From positions 1,460,501 to 1,524,500 of the forward strand of contig NC_066579.1 of assembly GCF_024323335.1 (NCBI RefSeq): 64,000 nt of DNA, written 5' to 3'. The notes beneath the pieces were generated by a model. It did no database searches. It saw nothing but the letters and a program-made list of their open reading frames with translations, and was not told where the DNA came from. A program made the translations under genes and the position numbers. Below are positions 21,314 through 32,124 of the stretch, one piece after another; the first letter of the stretch is position 1, and each line of letters opens with the position of its first letter. The stretch is from Lathyrus oleraceus. Taxonomy: Eukaryota > Streptophyta > Magnoliopsida > Fabales > Fabaceae.

Positions 21314-24300
21314 TCTTCCAGACTACATGGAGAAAAAGGAATTATACCTCAAAGCAAGTTGCTATTAAAGCAAAGCAAAGCAAGTTCAAAGAACTAAGCA
21401 ACTAATGGTACCTGAAATAGTCAAACAGATCAGTACACAATTCAAAAGTTAAAGCAACAGGAAGTAGGAATCAACAGTCAAAACAAACAGACAAATGAGC
21501 AAAGCACAAAGCCCAAGGCATATGAGCCAAGCAACCTACAAGACAAAGGGGTTAGCTCATGATAAATCAAATGAACTCAATCAAATTGTAATGATCTCTT
21601 TGAAGCATTTGTAGCTTAACCTGAAAACATGAACTCAAACATAAGCCACAGGACCACTAGGACAAGCCTAGGGTCAAAGATGAATGAGAAAGTCAAAACA
21701 GCAAGCAATGTCCAATCAAGATCAAATTCAAACATTTAGGAAGCAAACCCAATTGGTTTCATGTTCATATCATGCATCATCATCATTTCATAAGCAAAAG
21801 AAGTCAAAGCATGGCAAATGAGAGCTCATAGGAGTCAACAGCAAGACTTAACTCAAAACCAATCATAATCAATTCCAAAAATCATCAAATAATTCATGAT
21901 CAGTCACAATCCATAACATGACATGCATATCAAATTTCATCCCATTTGGACAAGTGGAAGGCAGTCAATGAAAATCAGAAAGTCAAAGCAATTTTGAACA
22001 TGCTCAAAGAAGTCAACCAAACATGCATCAATTTGAAAAATTCATAAATCAGAGATGGTGTATGATAAATGAATGGGACTAAAACCATGTCAAAGATTAG
22101 GATGTCTAGTTATCTCATGTAAAATTTCATGTCCATCTAATAAAGTATGAGCATTTCACAAAACAAATGGGCACATGCATCACATAAGGTCAACATTTTG
22201 GTCAAACAGGGGAGAAAATCTCAAACAAATGGAAAATGGCACAAATAATTCCAAGAAAAATCCCATGTGAACTAGACATACAAGAGTAGGTTCATGCAAA
22301 AATTCAGATCAATTGGAGGTCAAGAAGCATGGTATCAAAAATCAACAAGTTACACATCAATGGTGTGACACAAATTGTCACACCCTACTTCAAAAATTCA
22401 CAACTCACAATCCAGATAAGATAAATTCACAAACTCTAAATCAAAAAAAACATGAATGTGTCTAGTTTGAGCACAAAAAATTTCAGGGCCATTGGATAAT
22501 GCATCACAATTTCACAAAGGATTTGGCAGGATGTACAAAAATTGGGCACATGAACAAAACCCTAATGCCATTTAAAATCTACTCATCCAAAAAATCAACA
22601 AAAATCATGATAAAAAACTAGGGATCCATATGAACACAATGCAACAAGTCCCATGAATTTTGGATTTAATATGAATGAGTTATGATTTTTACAAGTTAAG
22701 CATATCAAATGAAATAAAAATGAGAAAATAAATGAATTAAATTGGATTTAAATGGACCGGATGGCATTTTGGTAAATAGCTGGGTCACTTAATCAAACGC
22801 TGCCGTTTTGGGCACGAAAATGAAATGATGCTATTGGTCAGCATGGCGAAACAGTAGCATGCAACGTGATAATCCATTTTTCTGGGCTAGGCAATGTTCT
22901 AGGGTTTGCTAACATGAACAGCATGAGTTTCATCATCCCCAAATCGAGCTCAACAAGAATTTTTCCAGAAAATGAAATTGGATACATAGAAATGATCAGC
23001 AAAGCATGAATAACACGAATCCATCATCAATTTTCACTAAAACATCATACAACTCATGAATCGAACAGAAATACATTTCCTCTTCAAACTTAAAAACAAC
23101 ACAACTCAAGAAATAATCAACCAAATCAAGTGATTCGAGTTTCAGAATGACCAGCAAGAAGAGATTTACACAAGGCATAGCATCATTTTAAGAAACTAGA
23201 GATTCGATTGCTTACTTGATTTTGGAGAAACTCGTGAAACAGCTGGAGTTTGGTGATGCAAGCCTGAAACAGATGCTTTATGGACCTCCAAATGATGGAT
23301 GATGAAGAAAGCTTGGCTTGAAACAACTTGATTTGGCTCTAAATAACTTCTGCCATTGAAGATGCTTGAAGAAAAACAGCCACGAAATAGGTTTTCCAGT
23401 TGGGTTTTTCCACTTGCAATGAGCTCAAGATGCTGTTTGGATGATGAAACAACAAAGGCAAGGTCGAGTTCTTTGGTAGTTTTTTGCAGATTTTGAAATG
23501 GTAAGAAAATGAGATCTTGAGAGAGTGAATGAATTCTGTGCTTTCTTGTGGCTGCTAGGGCTTTGGCAAGGCAGAAAAAGAACTCTTATATGTCTGTTTA
23601 ATGTTTAATCCATGTATGTTAATCATGCTTAGCTTAAATGAATCAATTTGCTAAGTTGCCAAATTTGTCCATATGGTGGGGTGTAGTGGTAGGAGCACGA
23701 ATTTTGGGCCTTGCACAAGTCACAAATGACATTTCTGAACTATTTTGAATGGCAAAAGTGTTTGGAAATGGATAAATCAAAAGTTCATTTTTATACCTCA
23801 CTTAAAATAATTCAAGTAAGTGAAAGAATGCCATTTTGATCCATAGAGTTTTGGTACATGAAAGTTACATTTTTGGAAAGAGGAGGTTAAATATGACTTG
23901 TTGAAAAAAACCTCACCAAATTTGGCCAAATGGTTTGAGAGATATGGCCTTTTGAAGTTCAAGAAAATTTGAAAATGAATTGATCATATCTTGCCAACCA
24001 TACATGGGAATTGAGAGTTCTTGGACTTTTTGGAAATGGGAGAACAAGATATTCAACTTTCATGTTGGGCAAAAATTCATTTGAAGCTTGTATCGTGATG
24101 TAAGTTTAGGCTCAAGAAGTTTCCATTTTTGGCAGTTAAAATTACAGGTCCAGTTTCTATTTTTGGAAATTTCTGATTTGGCTTCAAATTCTTCAATGAT
24201 GACGTTTTCCATGATATATGAGGCCTATTTGGACATGAATAAGCTCTCTCAAACCAAATCCATCCATCAAAACCATAAAATCAATCACAGTTGACCAAGT

Positions 24301-24612
24301 TTGACTTTTTAGGGTTTCTGACAAACTGTGCATTGACTGACGACTTCTGAACATCCAATCCTTGGCCAAAACACTTCAAATGGATCCCCAAGTCATGTGA
24401 ACATGTTGGACCAACCCTAGGGCCATGGCTCAATGAGAAACACACTTGCTTGACTGACTGACTGATCTCCTGACCAGTTTGACCTAATTCTTCTGAATGG
24501 CTTGCACTTGAGGCAAAGGGACAATGCAATGCTATGCAGTGGACCATGTTAATGTTATGACCTAATATGAGAATGTATGTACAATGATAGGTGAAAATTT
24601 TGAGGTGCTACA

Positions 24613-24626
24613 GCTGCCCCTATTCA
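24613..24626 (-). promoter_or_regulatory. polypurine tract of E3
   Basis: Minus strand AATAGGGGCAGC directly before the 3' LTR start TGTAGCACC; the plus-strand primer site. Confidence 0.75.
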
Positions 24627-24879
24627 ATCAGCTGGGAACCCGAACGGATGATAGCAGCGGCTGTCATACTTTCAGGGTAAACAGGGATTGAATACTAAGA
24701 ACCGTAGAATTTGCACAATACAGGAATCCACCAATGGAAACGTCCACTGGGATTTGATCTTTATTACTGGGTACATTATTATTTTTTGGTTTTTGTTTTC
24801 AAAGGGTACGGCCACATCCAGACATCACAACGATGATGAATGGGAATAAAAATCACAACTAGATGCCGACGGACAACTA

Positions 24880-25490
24880 GGAAAAACTCAACGTTTACCA
24901 AGACCAACGGAGAGGTAACCAGACATTAATGAATGACTGGAAGAGATACAACCATACGTCAGCGGACGTAATGAGAAAAAACTCAACGTTTACCAAGACC
25001 AACGGAGAGGTAACCAGACATTAATGAATGACTGGAAGAGATACAACCATACGTCAGCGGACGTAATGGGAAAAACTCAACGTTTACCAAGACCAACGGA
25101 GAGGTAAATCCACATGGGGACAGGTACAACTAGACGTCATAGGACGAATAGGAAAAACTCGACGTTTATCGACACCAACGGAGAGGAGGACTACTGCTGG
25201 GGAGACAGAACACAACCAAATCATCAACGGATGATTGGGAAAAACTCGACGTTTATCGACACCAACGGAGAGGAGGATTAACTGGGGACGACCCTGCGGG
25301 GAAAGATATCAACTATACGCCAACGGACGCATAGGAAAAACTCGACGTTTATCGACACCAACAGAGAGGAGGAATACTTCACTAGGGAAGAAGGACACAA
25401 CCAAATCATCAACGGATGATCGGGAAAAACTCGACGTTTATCGACACCAACGGAGAGGAGTAATCTTCACTAGGGAAGGGATAGCGACGT
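24880..25490 (-). repeat. 82-96-bp tandem repeats in the E3 3' UTR
   Basis: ACGTTTACC or ACGTTTATC recurs at 24891, 24986, 25080, 25162, 25249, 25345 and 25434, giving seven diverged units. Each carries AACGGAGAGG and a GAAAAACTC segment. The ACGTTTAYCGACACCAA core is related to the core of the neighbouring 61-bp array. Confidence 0.85.
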
Positions 25491-25497
25491 TATGAAC

Positions 25498-26265
25498 ATC
25501 GAAAGAGGATGTTTACCGACATCAAAAGAAAACCAGACACTTACGCATGACTGGAAATCACCGAAGGATGGTGTTTACCGACACCAAAGAAGACCAGACA
25601 CTTACGCATGACTGGAAATCACCGACGGATGGTGTTTACCGACACCAAAGAAGACCAGACACTTACGCATGACTGGAAATCATCGACGGATGGTGTTTAC
25701 CGACACCAAAGAAGACCAGACACTTACGCATGACTGGAAATCACCGAAGGATGGTGTTTACCGACACCAAAGAAGACCAGACACTTACGCATGACTGGAA
25801 ATCACCGACGGATGGTGTTTACCGACACCAAAGAAGACCAGACACTTACGCATGACTGGAAATCACCGAAGGATGGTGTTTACCGACACCAAAGAAGACC
25901 AGACACTTACGCATGACTGGAAATCACCGAAGGATGGTGTTTACCGACACCAAAGAAGACCAGACACTTACGCATGACTGGAAATCACCGACGGATGGTG
26001 TTTACCGACACCAAAGAAGACCAGACACTTACGCATGACTGGAAATCACCGAAGGATGGTGTTTACCGACACCAAAGAAGACCAGACACTTACGCATGAC
26101 TGGAAATCACCGAAGGATGGTGTTTACCGACACCAAAGAAGACCAGACACTTACGCATGACTGGAAATCACCGACGGATGGTGTTTACCGACACCAAAGA
26201 AGACCAGACACTTACGCATGACTGGAAATCACTGAAAGATGGTGTTTACCGACACCAAAGAAACA
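25498..26265 (-). repeat. 61-bp satellite-like array, about 13 units, in the E3 3' UTR
   Basis: GTGTTTACCGACACC recurs every 61 bp from 25571 to 26242 with almost no divergence, plus one diverged unit at 25500. Each unit contains GGTGT-TTACCG-ACACC, a 5-bp hairpin, and ACTTACGCATGACTGGAAAT. Units alternate GAAGG and GACGG variants in a partly three-unit rhythm. Satellite repeats arising from Ogre 3' UTRs are known in legumes. There are no unique spacers. Confidence 0.95.
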
Positions 26266-28362
26266 ACACACGCGGGTGCTGACGGGATACTGACATCCAC
26301 AAGATGACAGGGCAAGGCTGAACACTTGCAGGGGGTCTCACTGGGGATCAAGGTCACGACAGCGAGCAAACAGGAAGGCACACCAAGGATACCGGGTTGT
26401 AGGTATGAAACGGGTGACCGACCAAACGTGAATTGGTTTGTGTTCCAAAACACTCAACATCCTGAAGAGGGCTAGAAAAGCAGTCTTGTTAGATGATGAA
26501 CATTCGATTCCACAAGGAATACGAATCTTACTCTGCTGGAGATAACAATCGAAAGATTGACCAAAGAGTGCATGAGATATATTATCTATAGCCGTCAAAA
26601 CGTAGATAATACACTCGCATGGAAGATTATCCATAACCGGGTTGTAGGTTGTTAAATGAATAATCGACCGACAAGAAAGGCATCGGTACCAGGACTAGGT
26701 ATGCAAAGATGACCAATCAAAAGAGGATAAAGTTGCTAACTCGGAGCAAGTATCCAAAAAGAAAGGGCGGACCCAATGGGGACAATACTACTTGATCAAA
26801 GCAAGTATCCAAAGGGGAAAGAATATCAATACCGCAAAGAGGGGATTACATCTACCGGTTTGTAGGCAGAAAACCACGGAAAAGTAACCAGTCATCGATA
26901 GGATGAGCACAAAGGGTTAACTCCACCAAGGGGAGAACGTAGGATTTTACAACTACCAGCTTGTAGGTAGAAAACCACGACGATAGGACTTACGACTACC
27001 GGTTTGTAGGTAGAGGCCCACAAATTCCGCTGAGGATAAGATGAATGAGTGCCGGTTAGTGAGCAACTATTCATTTATGCCCCAGGGAAGCACAAGAAAC
27101 AGTCGACGGGGAGCCAGTTTAGGATCGATCCAAAAAGGCAGACTAAAACAAGACTCATCCTAATGAGGAAGGAACTCAATAGGGAAAACCCATCCCAGTG
27201 TGTGTTGGGAGGGAACGGAAACAACCGTCATCCACGAGGATGTATCTCAGTGGGGAAATGGCAGGAAAGGATAGACACTTTCTGCTTAAGGGGTTGGCTC
27301 TACATGGAGAGATCAGACACACCCACATCTGCTAGGGGAAAATCTACTGGAGAGATTCTTATCACCAAACAGCAAGAGACAACCATCAACAGATACACGG
27401 CAACAACTGCAACATGAGTACCTGAATGTTATGATTATGCATGTATGCTTTATACCTAAAATGTATGATGAATGCTGACAAACAGACATGCTCAACACAC
27501 AGGTCCAGGAATCAACCACCCGGTACTACTCTTTTTCCATTGGGAAGGCCAAAACACCAGAGAGAAAACACGATCTGCTGGAAACCGGGATATCAGGGAA
27601 CAACACCATTCTGCGGGGAGAGGAGAAGACTGTTGTGCTGGAGAGACGAACGCTAACGTCTTCGGTAAACACTCTGCTTGGGGAACTGCCCCACAAAACA
27701 TTTCAACAGCAACCTTGCTGGGAATGCCCCACGGTAGGGCTCGAACAAACCTATACTGGAGATGCCCCACAATAGGGCTAACAGGGACTTGGAGGAAGAA
27801 TGTTGTACTGCCGGGTAACTTCAACCAACACTGCACTGAGCAACCTTGCTGAGGAGAAACCAAAAGAAGTTCGACAGGAGAGAGATAAAGTTATGCTCGA
27901 GATACGAACAATTGTCTTACCTGTTGGTAATCATACCACCCTCGGGAGAGCACTGCGGATCTCCTAAGTATCCTTCCATCATCGTGAATGTTCACTTTGT
28001 TTAAGAACAATTTTTGAAAAATTTGTTTATTTTGAAAACAATGATACTTTATCAGTTAAAACGTGCAAAACATTTGTTGAGTTGAAAACAAATAAGAGTG
28101 CAAATAATGGGATAAAAGCTCAAATAGATGTAATGGAATGGTAGTCTGCAAAGGGCGAGACTCCATAGATCTGTACAAGTTTGAAATCGGCGATATATAT
28201 TGGAGAGGGCTACATTGAACATAATGACCTTTCCTCTACCATTCTGAATTTTCGATGTATTCGGAGCTTCAGTCGACGACGAATCGAGAATCCCTGACGG
28301 ATGACAGATATAGAGCACAGTCTTGTCAAGATGCAGTTACTTGCCAAATCCCTAATTTTTGC
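26266..28362 (-). other. E3 3' UTR, remaining part
   Basis: No gene. On the minus strand this matches the E1 3' UTR in several blocks: 26390-26650 to the 251-bp repeat of E1, 26840-27020 to the CCGGTAGTT repeats, 27960-28340 to 2960-3390. Frames up to 126 codons around 27441-27863 occur on both strands in repetitive TGCCCCAC/GGGGA-type sequence and are not credible genes. Confidence 0.65.
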
Positions 28363-28512
28363 CTAGATTGCCCCAGTGTGAGGTGATCAATCTAGCGGGA
28401 TGCAAATTCTTTTTTCAATGTCTCTAACTTTTGCCTGGATTGCCCTTTCGGGTTTTCAATCCACCGAGACGCTCCTTTTTGCCTAAGTCGCCCTTTGGGG
28501 TGTTCGACTTAG
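28363..28512 (-). other. post-pol hairpin array of E3 (three stem-loops)
   Basis: Plus coordinates: CTAGATTG/CAATCTAG (28363-28370 with 28388-28395); GGATTG/CAATCC (28437-28442 with 28457-28462) around CCC-TTTC-GGG, which is CCC-GAAA-GGG on the minus strand; CTAAGTCG/CGACTTAG (28483-28490 with 28505-28512), perfect where E1 uses two G-U pairs. The order relative to the pol stop is the same as in E1. Confidence 0.75.
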
Positions 28513-28551
28513 CGAGCTATTATGTTTTTTTTTTATCTTAGGCGAAGTATT

Positions 28552-28856
28552 TCTTGACTGCATCGGAATTCACAGGACGAGTGAACTTCTCCATCCATTG
28601 TTGTAAGTGTCAAAGCACCGCCTGAAAAGGCTCTCTTGACAACATATGGACATTCATAGCTTGGGGTTCACTTGCCCCTGGAATTGGGCACGAAAGACAA
28701 GACTTTCTTGAGCACGAGGTCACCTTCTCGGAACACACAAGGCTTGACCTTTTAGTCGAATGCTTTCGTCACTCTCTGCTGATATAACTGACCATGACAC
28801 CTGGCAGTTAATATCTTCTTTTCGATCGAATTCAGCATCAGTCAACTTGGGACTTT
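28552..28856 (-). pseudogene. integrase C-terminal stub of E3
   Basis: The minus strand starts with CCAAGTTGACTGATGCTGAA (28856 downward), which in E1 lies at 2408-2427 near the integrase C terminus. It follows the E1 protein in pieces across frameshifts to the end FTRPVNSDAVK near 28560. The catalytic core is absent. It is joined upstream to the A-rich block, marking the pol deletion junction. Confidence 0.8.
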
Positions 28857-28866
28857 GAGGGTGCTA

Positions 28867-28982
28867 TTTTTCCTTTGTTTTTTCTTTTGATTTTGCTTTT
28901 GATTTCTTTTGATTTCTTTTGCACCCTTTTCTTTCTTTGTTTTTTTTTTTTGATTGATTTTTTTTCTCTTTTTTTTTTGATT
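28867..28982 (-). repeat. A-rich low-complexity block at the E3 pol-deletion junction
   Basis: About 115 bases that are nearly only T, with some C and G, on the plus strand (A-rich in the element sense), containing T-runs of up to 13 and repeated TTTTGATTTC units. It separates gag-derived sequence from the integrase stub. Confidence 0.8.
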
Positions 28983-29595
28983 AATGCCCAAGTTGGCTGT
29001 TCTGCTGATTCTCGAGATGCAGCTGAGTGTGATCTTTTTTCCTTGCTCAAGAAGCCGGGAAATACCGTCAGGAATCCCTTCAAGCATCATCTTCTTCCGC
29101 TTCGAATACAGGGAATTCAAAATTGGGAGATGACGTCCGATCATTATGTTCAATGGGTTTGAGAAACAACCTGCATAATGATTTTGATATGAAAAGCTCT
29201 TTGAAAATCAAACAAGACAATCGTTATGCAGATGAAAAGATTGCTTTTATTCTTGTTTTTTAAGGTTTTTTGTGATCACCAATTTCATGCAAAAAGCGAA
29301 AAGGGAAAACAATTGGAAAAACAAATGTTTAACATGAATTTATTTGAATGAAAATATCATTGCACAAAATATTTCCAACAATATCATCACTTCTCCTTTT
29401 GGCATGGGAGAAGGGTTTTTAAACAGAGTGATTATTCCTCTGACTTATGAACAACTGTAGGAACGCCCACAGTGACCCAATTGTGATAGATCCCACCGGG
29501 GATGACAACTGTCAGTATCTCTTGCATCAGCAGCTTCTGTTTTCTGAACAACCCTTCTGAAGAAAAAGTCGGCGCCAGCCCGGGACTTGTTATCT
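28983..29595 (-). other. E3 sequence between gag and the A-rich block
   Basis: After the gag stop (29596) the minus strand still shows Ogre-like protein scraps such as GGIYHNWVTVGVPTVVHKSE (around 29450-29520), typical of the end of the gag product, followed by AT-rich sequence with stops. No protease motif (DTG or DSG) was found. Confidence 0.5.
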
Positions 29596-31116
29596 TCAAG
29601 CTTGATTAACACGGGGACCTAAATCCTCCAAGATCAGAATACCTGACCTCACAAGGTCTTGAACCTTCATCTTCAGCTGAAAGCAACTATCCACATCATG
29701 ACCAGGAGCACCCGAATGATACACACAATGCTGTTCAAGCCTATACCACCACCGAGGGTTGACGGGTATGGGCGGCGGGTCTCTGGGAGTAATCAAGTTC
29801 CGCTCTATCAGAGTGGGATACAGTTCGGCGTAGGACATGGGGATTGGATCAAAAGTGATCTTCTTCCTCTCATTACTTGTACCAGCTTGATTATCAATGG
29901 GAGGCTGGTAAGCCTGCTGCTGAGGATGACGTTGTGGACGCTGATGCTGTTGAGCTGGTCTTCTCTGTTGTTGTTGAGTTGCTGGAATAGTCACAGCGGC
30001 CACTTGACGATATGGTCCTCTGTTTGCACTCCTTCGACGGTGCACAGCATTTGTTTCACCCTCTCCCCTTCTGGGTGCCCCAGAGTATAGCTTCTTAGAA
30101 TTTGAAGAGTTTGAAGAGCCAGGATCTTGTATCCTTCCTGCTTTGATAAGGCTTTCAGTTCTCTCCCCACAGACAACAACATCTGAAAAGCTACTGAATG
30201 GGCAGCTTCCCAAGCGATCCATGAACACTCCTTGCAAGGTTCCAATGAACATGTCAGTCAGCTCTCTCTCCAACATCGGAGGTTGCACTCTTGCGGCTAG
30301 TTCACGCCACCTCTGGGCATACTCTTTGAAGCTTTCCTTGGATTTCTGACATAAACTCTGCAATTGGGTTCGGCTCGGCGCCATGTCCATATTGTGCTTG
30401 TATTGCCTTAGGAAGGCCTCACCCAAATCTTTCCAGCTTCTGACTGATTCTCGCTTCAACTCCATGTACCAGTCCAAAGATGCCCCGGATAGACTATCTT
30501 GGAAAAAGTACATCCACATCTTCTCATCGTCAGTGTAAGCGGAGATCTTCCTGAAGTAAGCCTGCACGTGGGTGCGAGGACAGGAGGTACCGTTGTACTT
30601 GTCGAAAGAGGGTGCTTTGAACTTGTAGGGGATCTTCAACCCTTCCACCAGACCCATGTCGGTCACATCAAACCCAAGTGAGTTCTGACACTCCATGGCT
30701 CGGATTTTCTCAGCAAGAGCATCCACTTTACGATCCCTATCCTCCATTCTGACCACTTCATCATCCTCACTCAGCAACGTGAACATGTCCTCTTGTTGGT
30801 CGACAAACGGAGCTGGATGACGAATCGGAGCCCGGGTAGCTCTGACATTGACCTCTGCAGCAAGAGGTTGTCCATTGATTCTGATGCCCCCCAACTCATC
30901 AACCCCATCAAAGTTACTGGCGGGAGCGGCAGCAGCAACATTATCATCCACAGGAACACCCACTGGTGAAGCACGGTTGGCAGTTGGAATCACAACTTCC
31001 TGTCTCTGGGCTAAGGCACGCAGCTCCTCTTGCCCCTGAACGACCCCTTGCATCATGTTCATGAACTGGGCCATGTTCGCCCTCATCTCAGCTAGCTCAG
31101 CTTGAACCTGGTCCAT
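29596..31116 (-). CDS. E3 gag polyprotein
   Basis: 506 codons from the Met at 31116. The frame is open 41 codons further upstream, but MDQVQAELAEM is the better start because E6 gag also begins with MD followed by a heptad-rich helix. Domains: a coiled-coil-like N terminus (about 1-40), a charged heptad segment (120-145), a Retrotrans_gag-type capsid domain (about 170-300) with SLSGASLDWYMEL and W-K-D-L-GEAFLRQY, a Gln/Arg-rich basic linker (about 370-420), and a C-H-H-C knuckle (C464-C478, CVYHSGAPGHDVDSC). Gag would assemble the cytoplasmic particle and bind the element RNA. There is no disruption, unlike the missing pol. It ends before any protease. Confidence 0.9.
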   Translation of the reverse strand: MDQVQAELAEMRANMAQFMNMMQGVVQGQEELRALAQRQEVVIPTANRASPVGVPVDDNVAAAAPASNFDGVDELGGIRINGQPLAAEVNVRATRAPIRHPAPFVDQQEDMFTLLSEDDEVVRMEDRDRKVDALAEKIRAMECQNSLGFDVTDMGLVEGLKIPYKFKAPSFDKYNGTSCPRTHVQAYFRKISAYTDDEKMWMYFFQDSLSGASLDWYMELKRESVRSWKDLGEAFLRQYKHNMDMAPSRTQLQSLCQKSKESFKEYAQRWRELAARVQPPMLERELTDMFIGTLQGVFMDRLGSCPFSSFSDVVVCGERTESLIKAGRIQDPGSSNSSNSKKLYSGAPRRGEGETNAVHRRRSANRGPYRQVAAVTIPATQQQQRRPAQQHQRPQRHPQQQAYQPPIDNQAGTSNERKKITFDPIPMSYAELYPTLIERNLITPRDPPPIPVNPRWWYRLEQHCVYHSGAPGHDVDSCFQLKMKVQDLVRSGILILEDLGPRVNQA

Positions 31117-32104
31117 ACTCCTCTGTTGATTTAGTCTGATTGCGGTGCGGACGATGATCAACAATCCTGTCTCAGTCAAAACCCAAAGTGAGAAGTCACG
31201 TCCCCAAACATGTCTGTAATGCAAGGATGATATGTACATGATATGCGTATGATGCGGATGCTATTTTATCATGAATGATCCTGATAAAGGATATGCGTAT
31301 GCGAGTTAACTTTTTTCTTTTTTCATGCACTATTATTTTTTGAAAATAAACATGCTATGATGCAAATAATGCAACATGACTGGTCAGGCTGTGCGTCTCA
31401 AGGCACAGGGTCAAAGCTTCGGCTTGAATTCTGAACCACACTCATCTGAAACCCAAAGTCATCTGAGGAGTTGTCATCTGAACCCATTCTGAGGAGCCAA
31501 AACACTATCTGAGCGAGTACCCTCAAATTCAGCCCAGGGATCCGAAATAAACGGAACCCTCTGATCAATACTAGGGTCGAACCTCCGGCGTCCAGAAACA
31601 AAAGTCCAGAATTCATAGTCACCATCAGTACCGAGAGTCACCAACTGTACCTGTTAAAATGATCATTCCCTCCCCACTCATGGGTGTCATCTAGGCCAGG
31701 GTAAGGTCGAAAGAAACGCAGCTTGTACCCGATGTATGCACCGATAATATCCCACCAGGGTCTGAACTGCTCGTGATGTCAATGTTCCGCTAAGTGGCGT
31801 ACACCACCCGCTTCCCATGAATCACTCTATTCCTAGGTTTCCTAGATTTCACTCATAGCCTGGGTATTGGGCCTTTTACCTCGAGTAACTCCCACCCCAA
31901 ACAGAGAAACACAGCACAGCCAGCAAATGAATATGAATGAATGCAAACAATAATGCAAACAATAAATGCAAACAGTAAATGCAAATATATACAAATGAAT
32001 GCAATAAATAAAGCAGCACAAAGCAACCAAAACCCTAACCTAGAGAGCGCTAGGAGAGACTCGCTCAGGGAAGATGGACCAGCAAGAGGTCAACTTCTCT
32101 AGTA
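31117..32104 (-). other. E3 5' leader
   Basis: Untranslated leader between PBS and gag. On the minus strand a CTTGCATTACAG near 31216 looks like a 3' splice site, and the parallel E6 leader has TTTTGTAG before gag. The leader resembles E6 58212-59395 in several blocks (for example the region around TTCCGTTTATTTCGGATCCC). No gene is seen. Confidence 0.5.
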
Positions 32105-32122
32105 TCCCCAGCAGAGTCGCCA
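32105..32122 (-). promoter_or_regulatory. primer binding site of E3
   Basis: Minus strand TGGCGACTCTGCTGGGGA, two bases (GC) inside the 5' LTR end. It is complementary to a tRNA 3' end TCCCCAGCAGAGTCGCCA; Ogre elements are known to use tRNA-Arg. The same 18 bases occur in E6. Confidence 0.9.
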
Positions 32123-32124
32123 GC

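Larger units (their letters stand above)
19522..24612 (-). repeat. 3' LTR of E3 (5091 bp)
   Basis: Minus-strand start TGTAGCACCTCAAAATTTTC (ending at 24612), minus-strand end GCGTAATGCGACA (19522). It holds the hairpin block (20990-21313), a TATA-like TATAATGTGTGC (minus, around 20832), the three-stem element (19826-19885) and a PBS-like CAGAGCCGCCA (19563-19573, plus-strand reading). Same family as the E6 LTR. No genes. Confidence 0.93.

Noticed and set aside
25498..26265. CRISPR-like regular repeats
   Set aside because: The 61-bp units are contiguous with no unique spacers and lie in a plant retrotransposon 3' UTR; this is a tandem satellite-like array.
27441..27863. Overlapping frames of 95-126 codons on both strands
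   Set aside because: They overlap each other in several frames within the repetitive E3 3' UTR and match no protein family I know.
29659..30090. 143-codon plus-strand frame
   Set aside because: Antisense shadow of the E3 gag gene.
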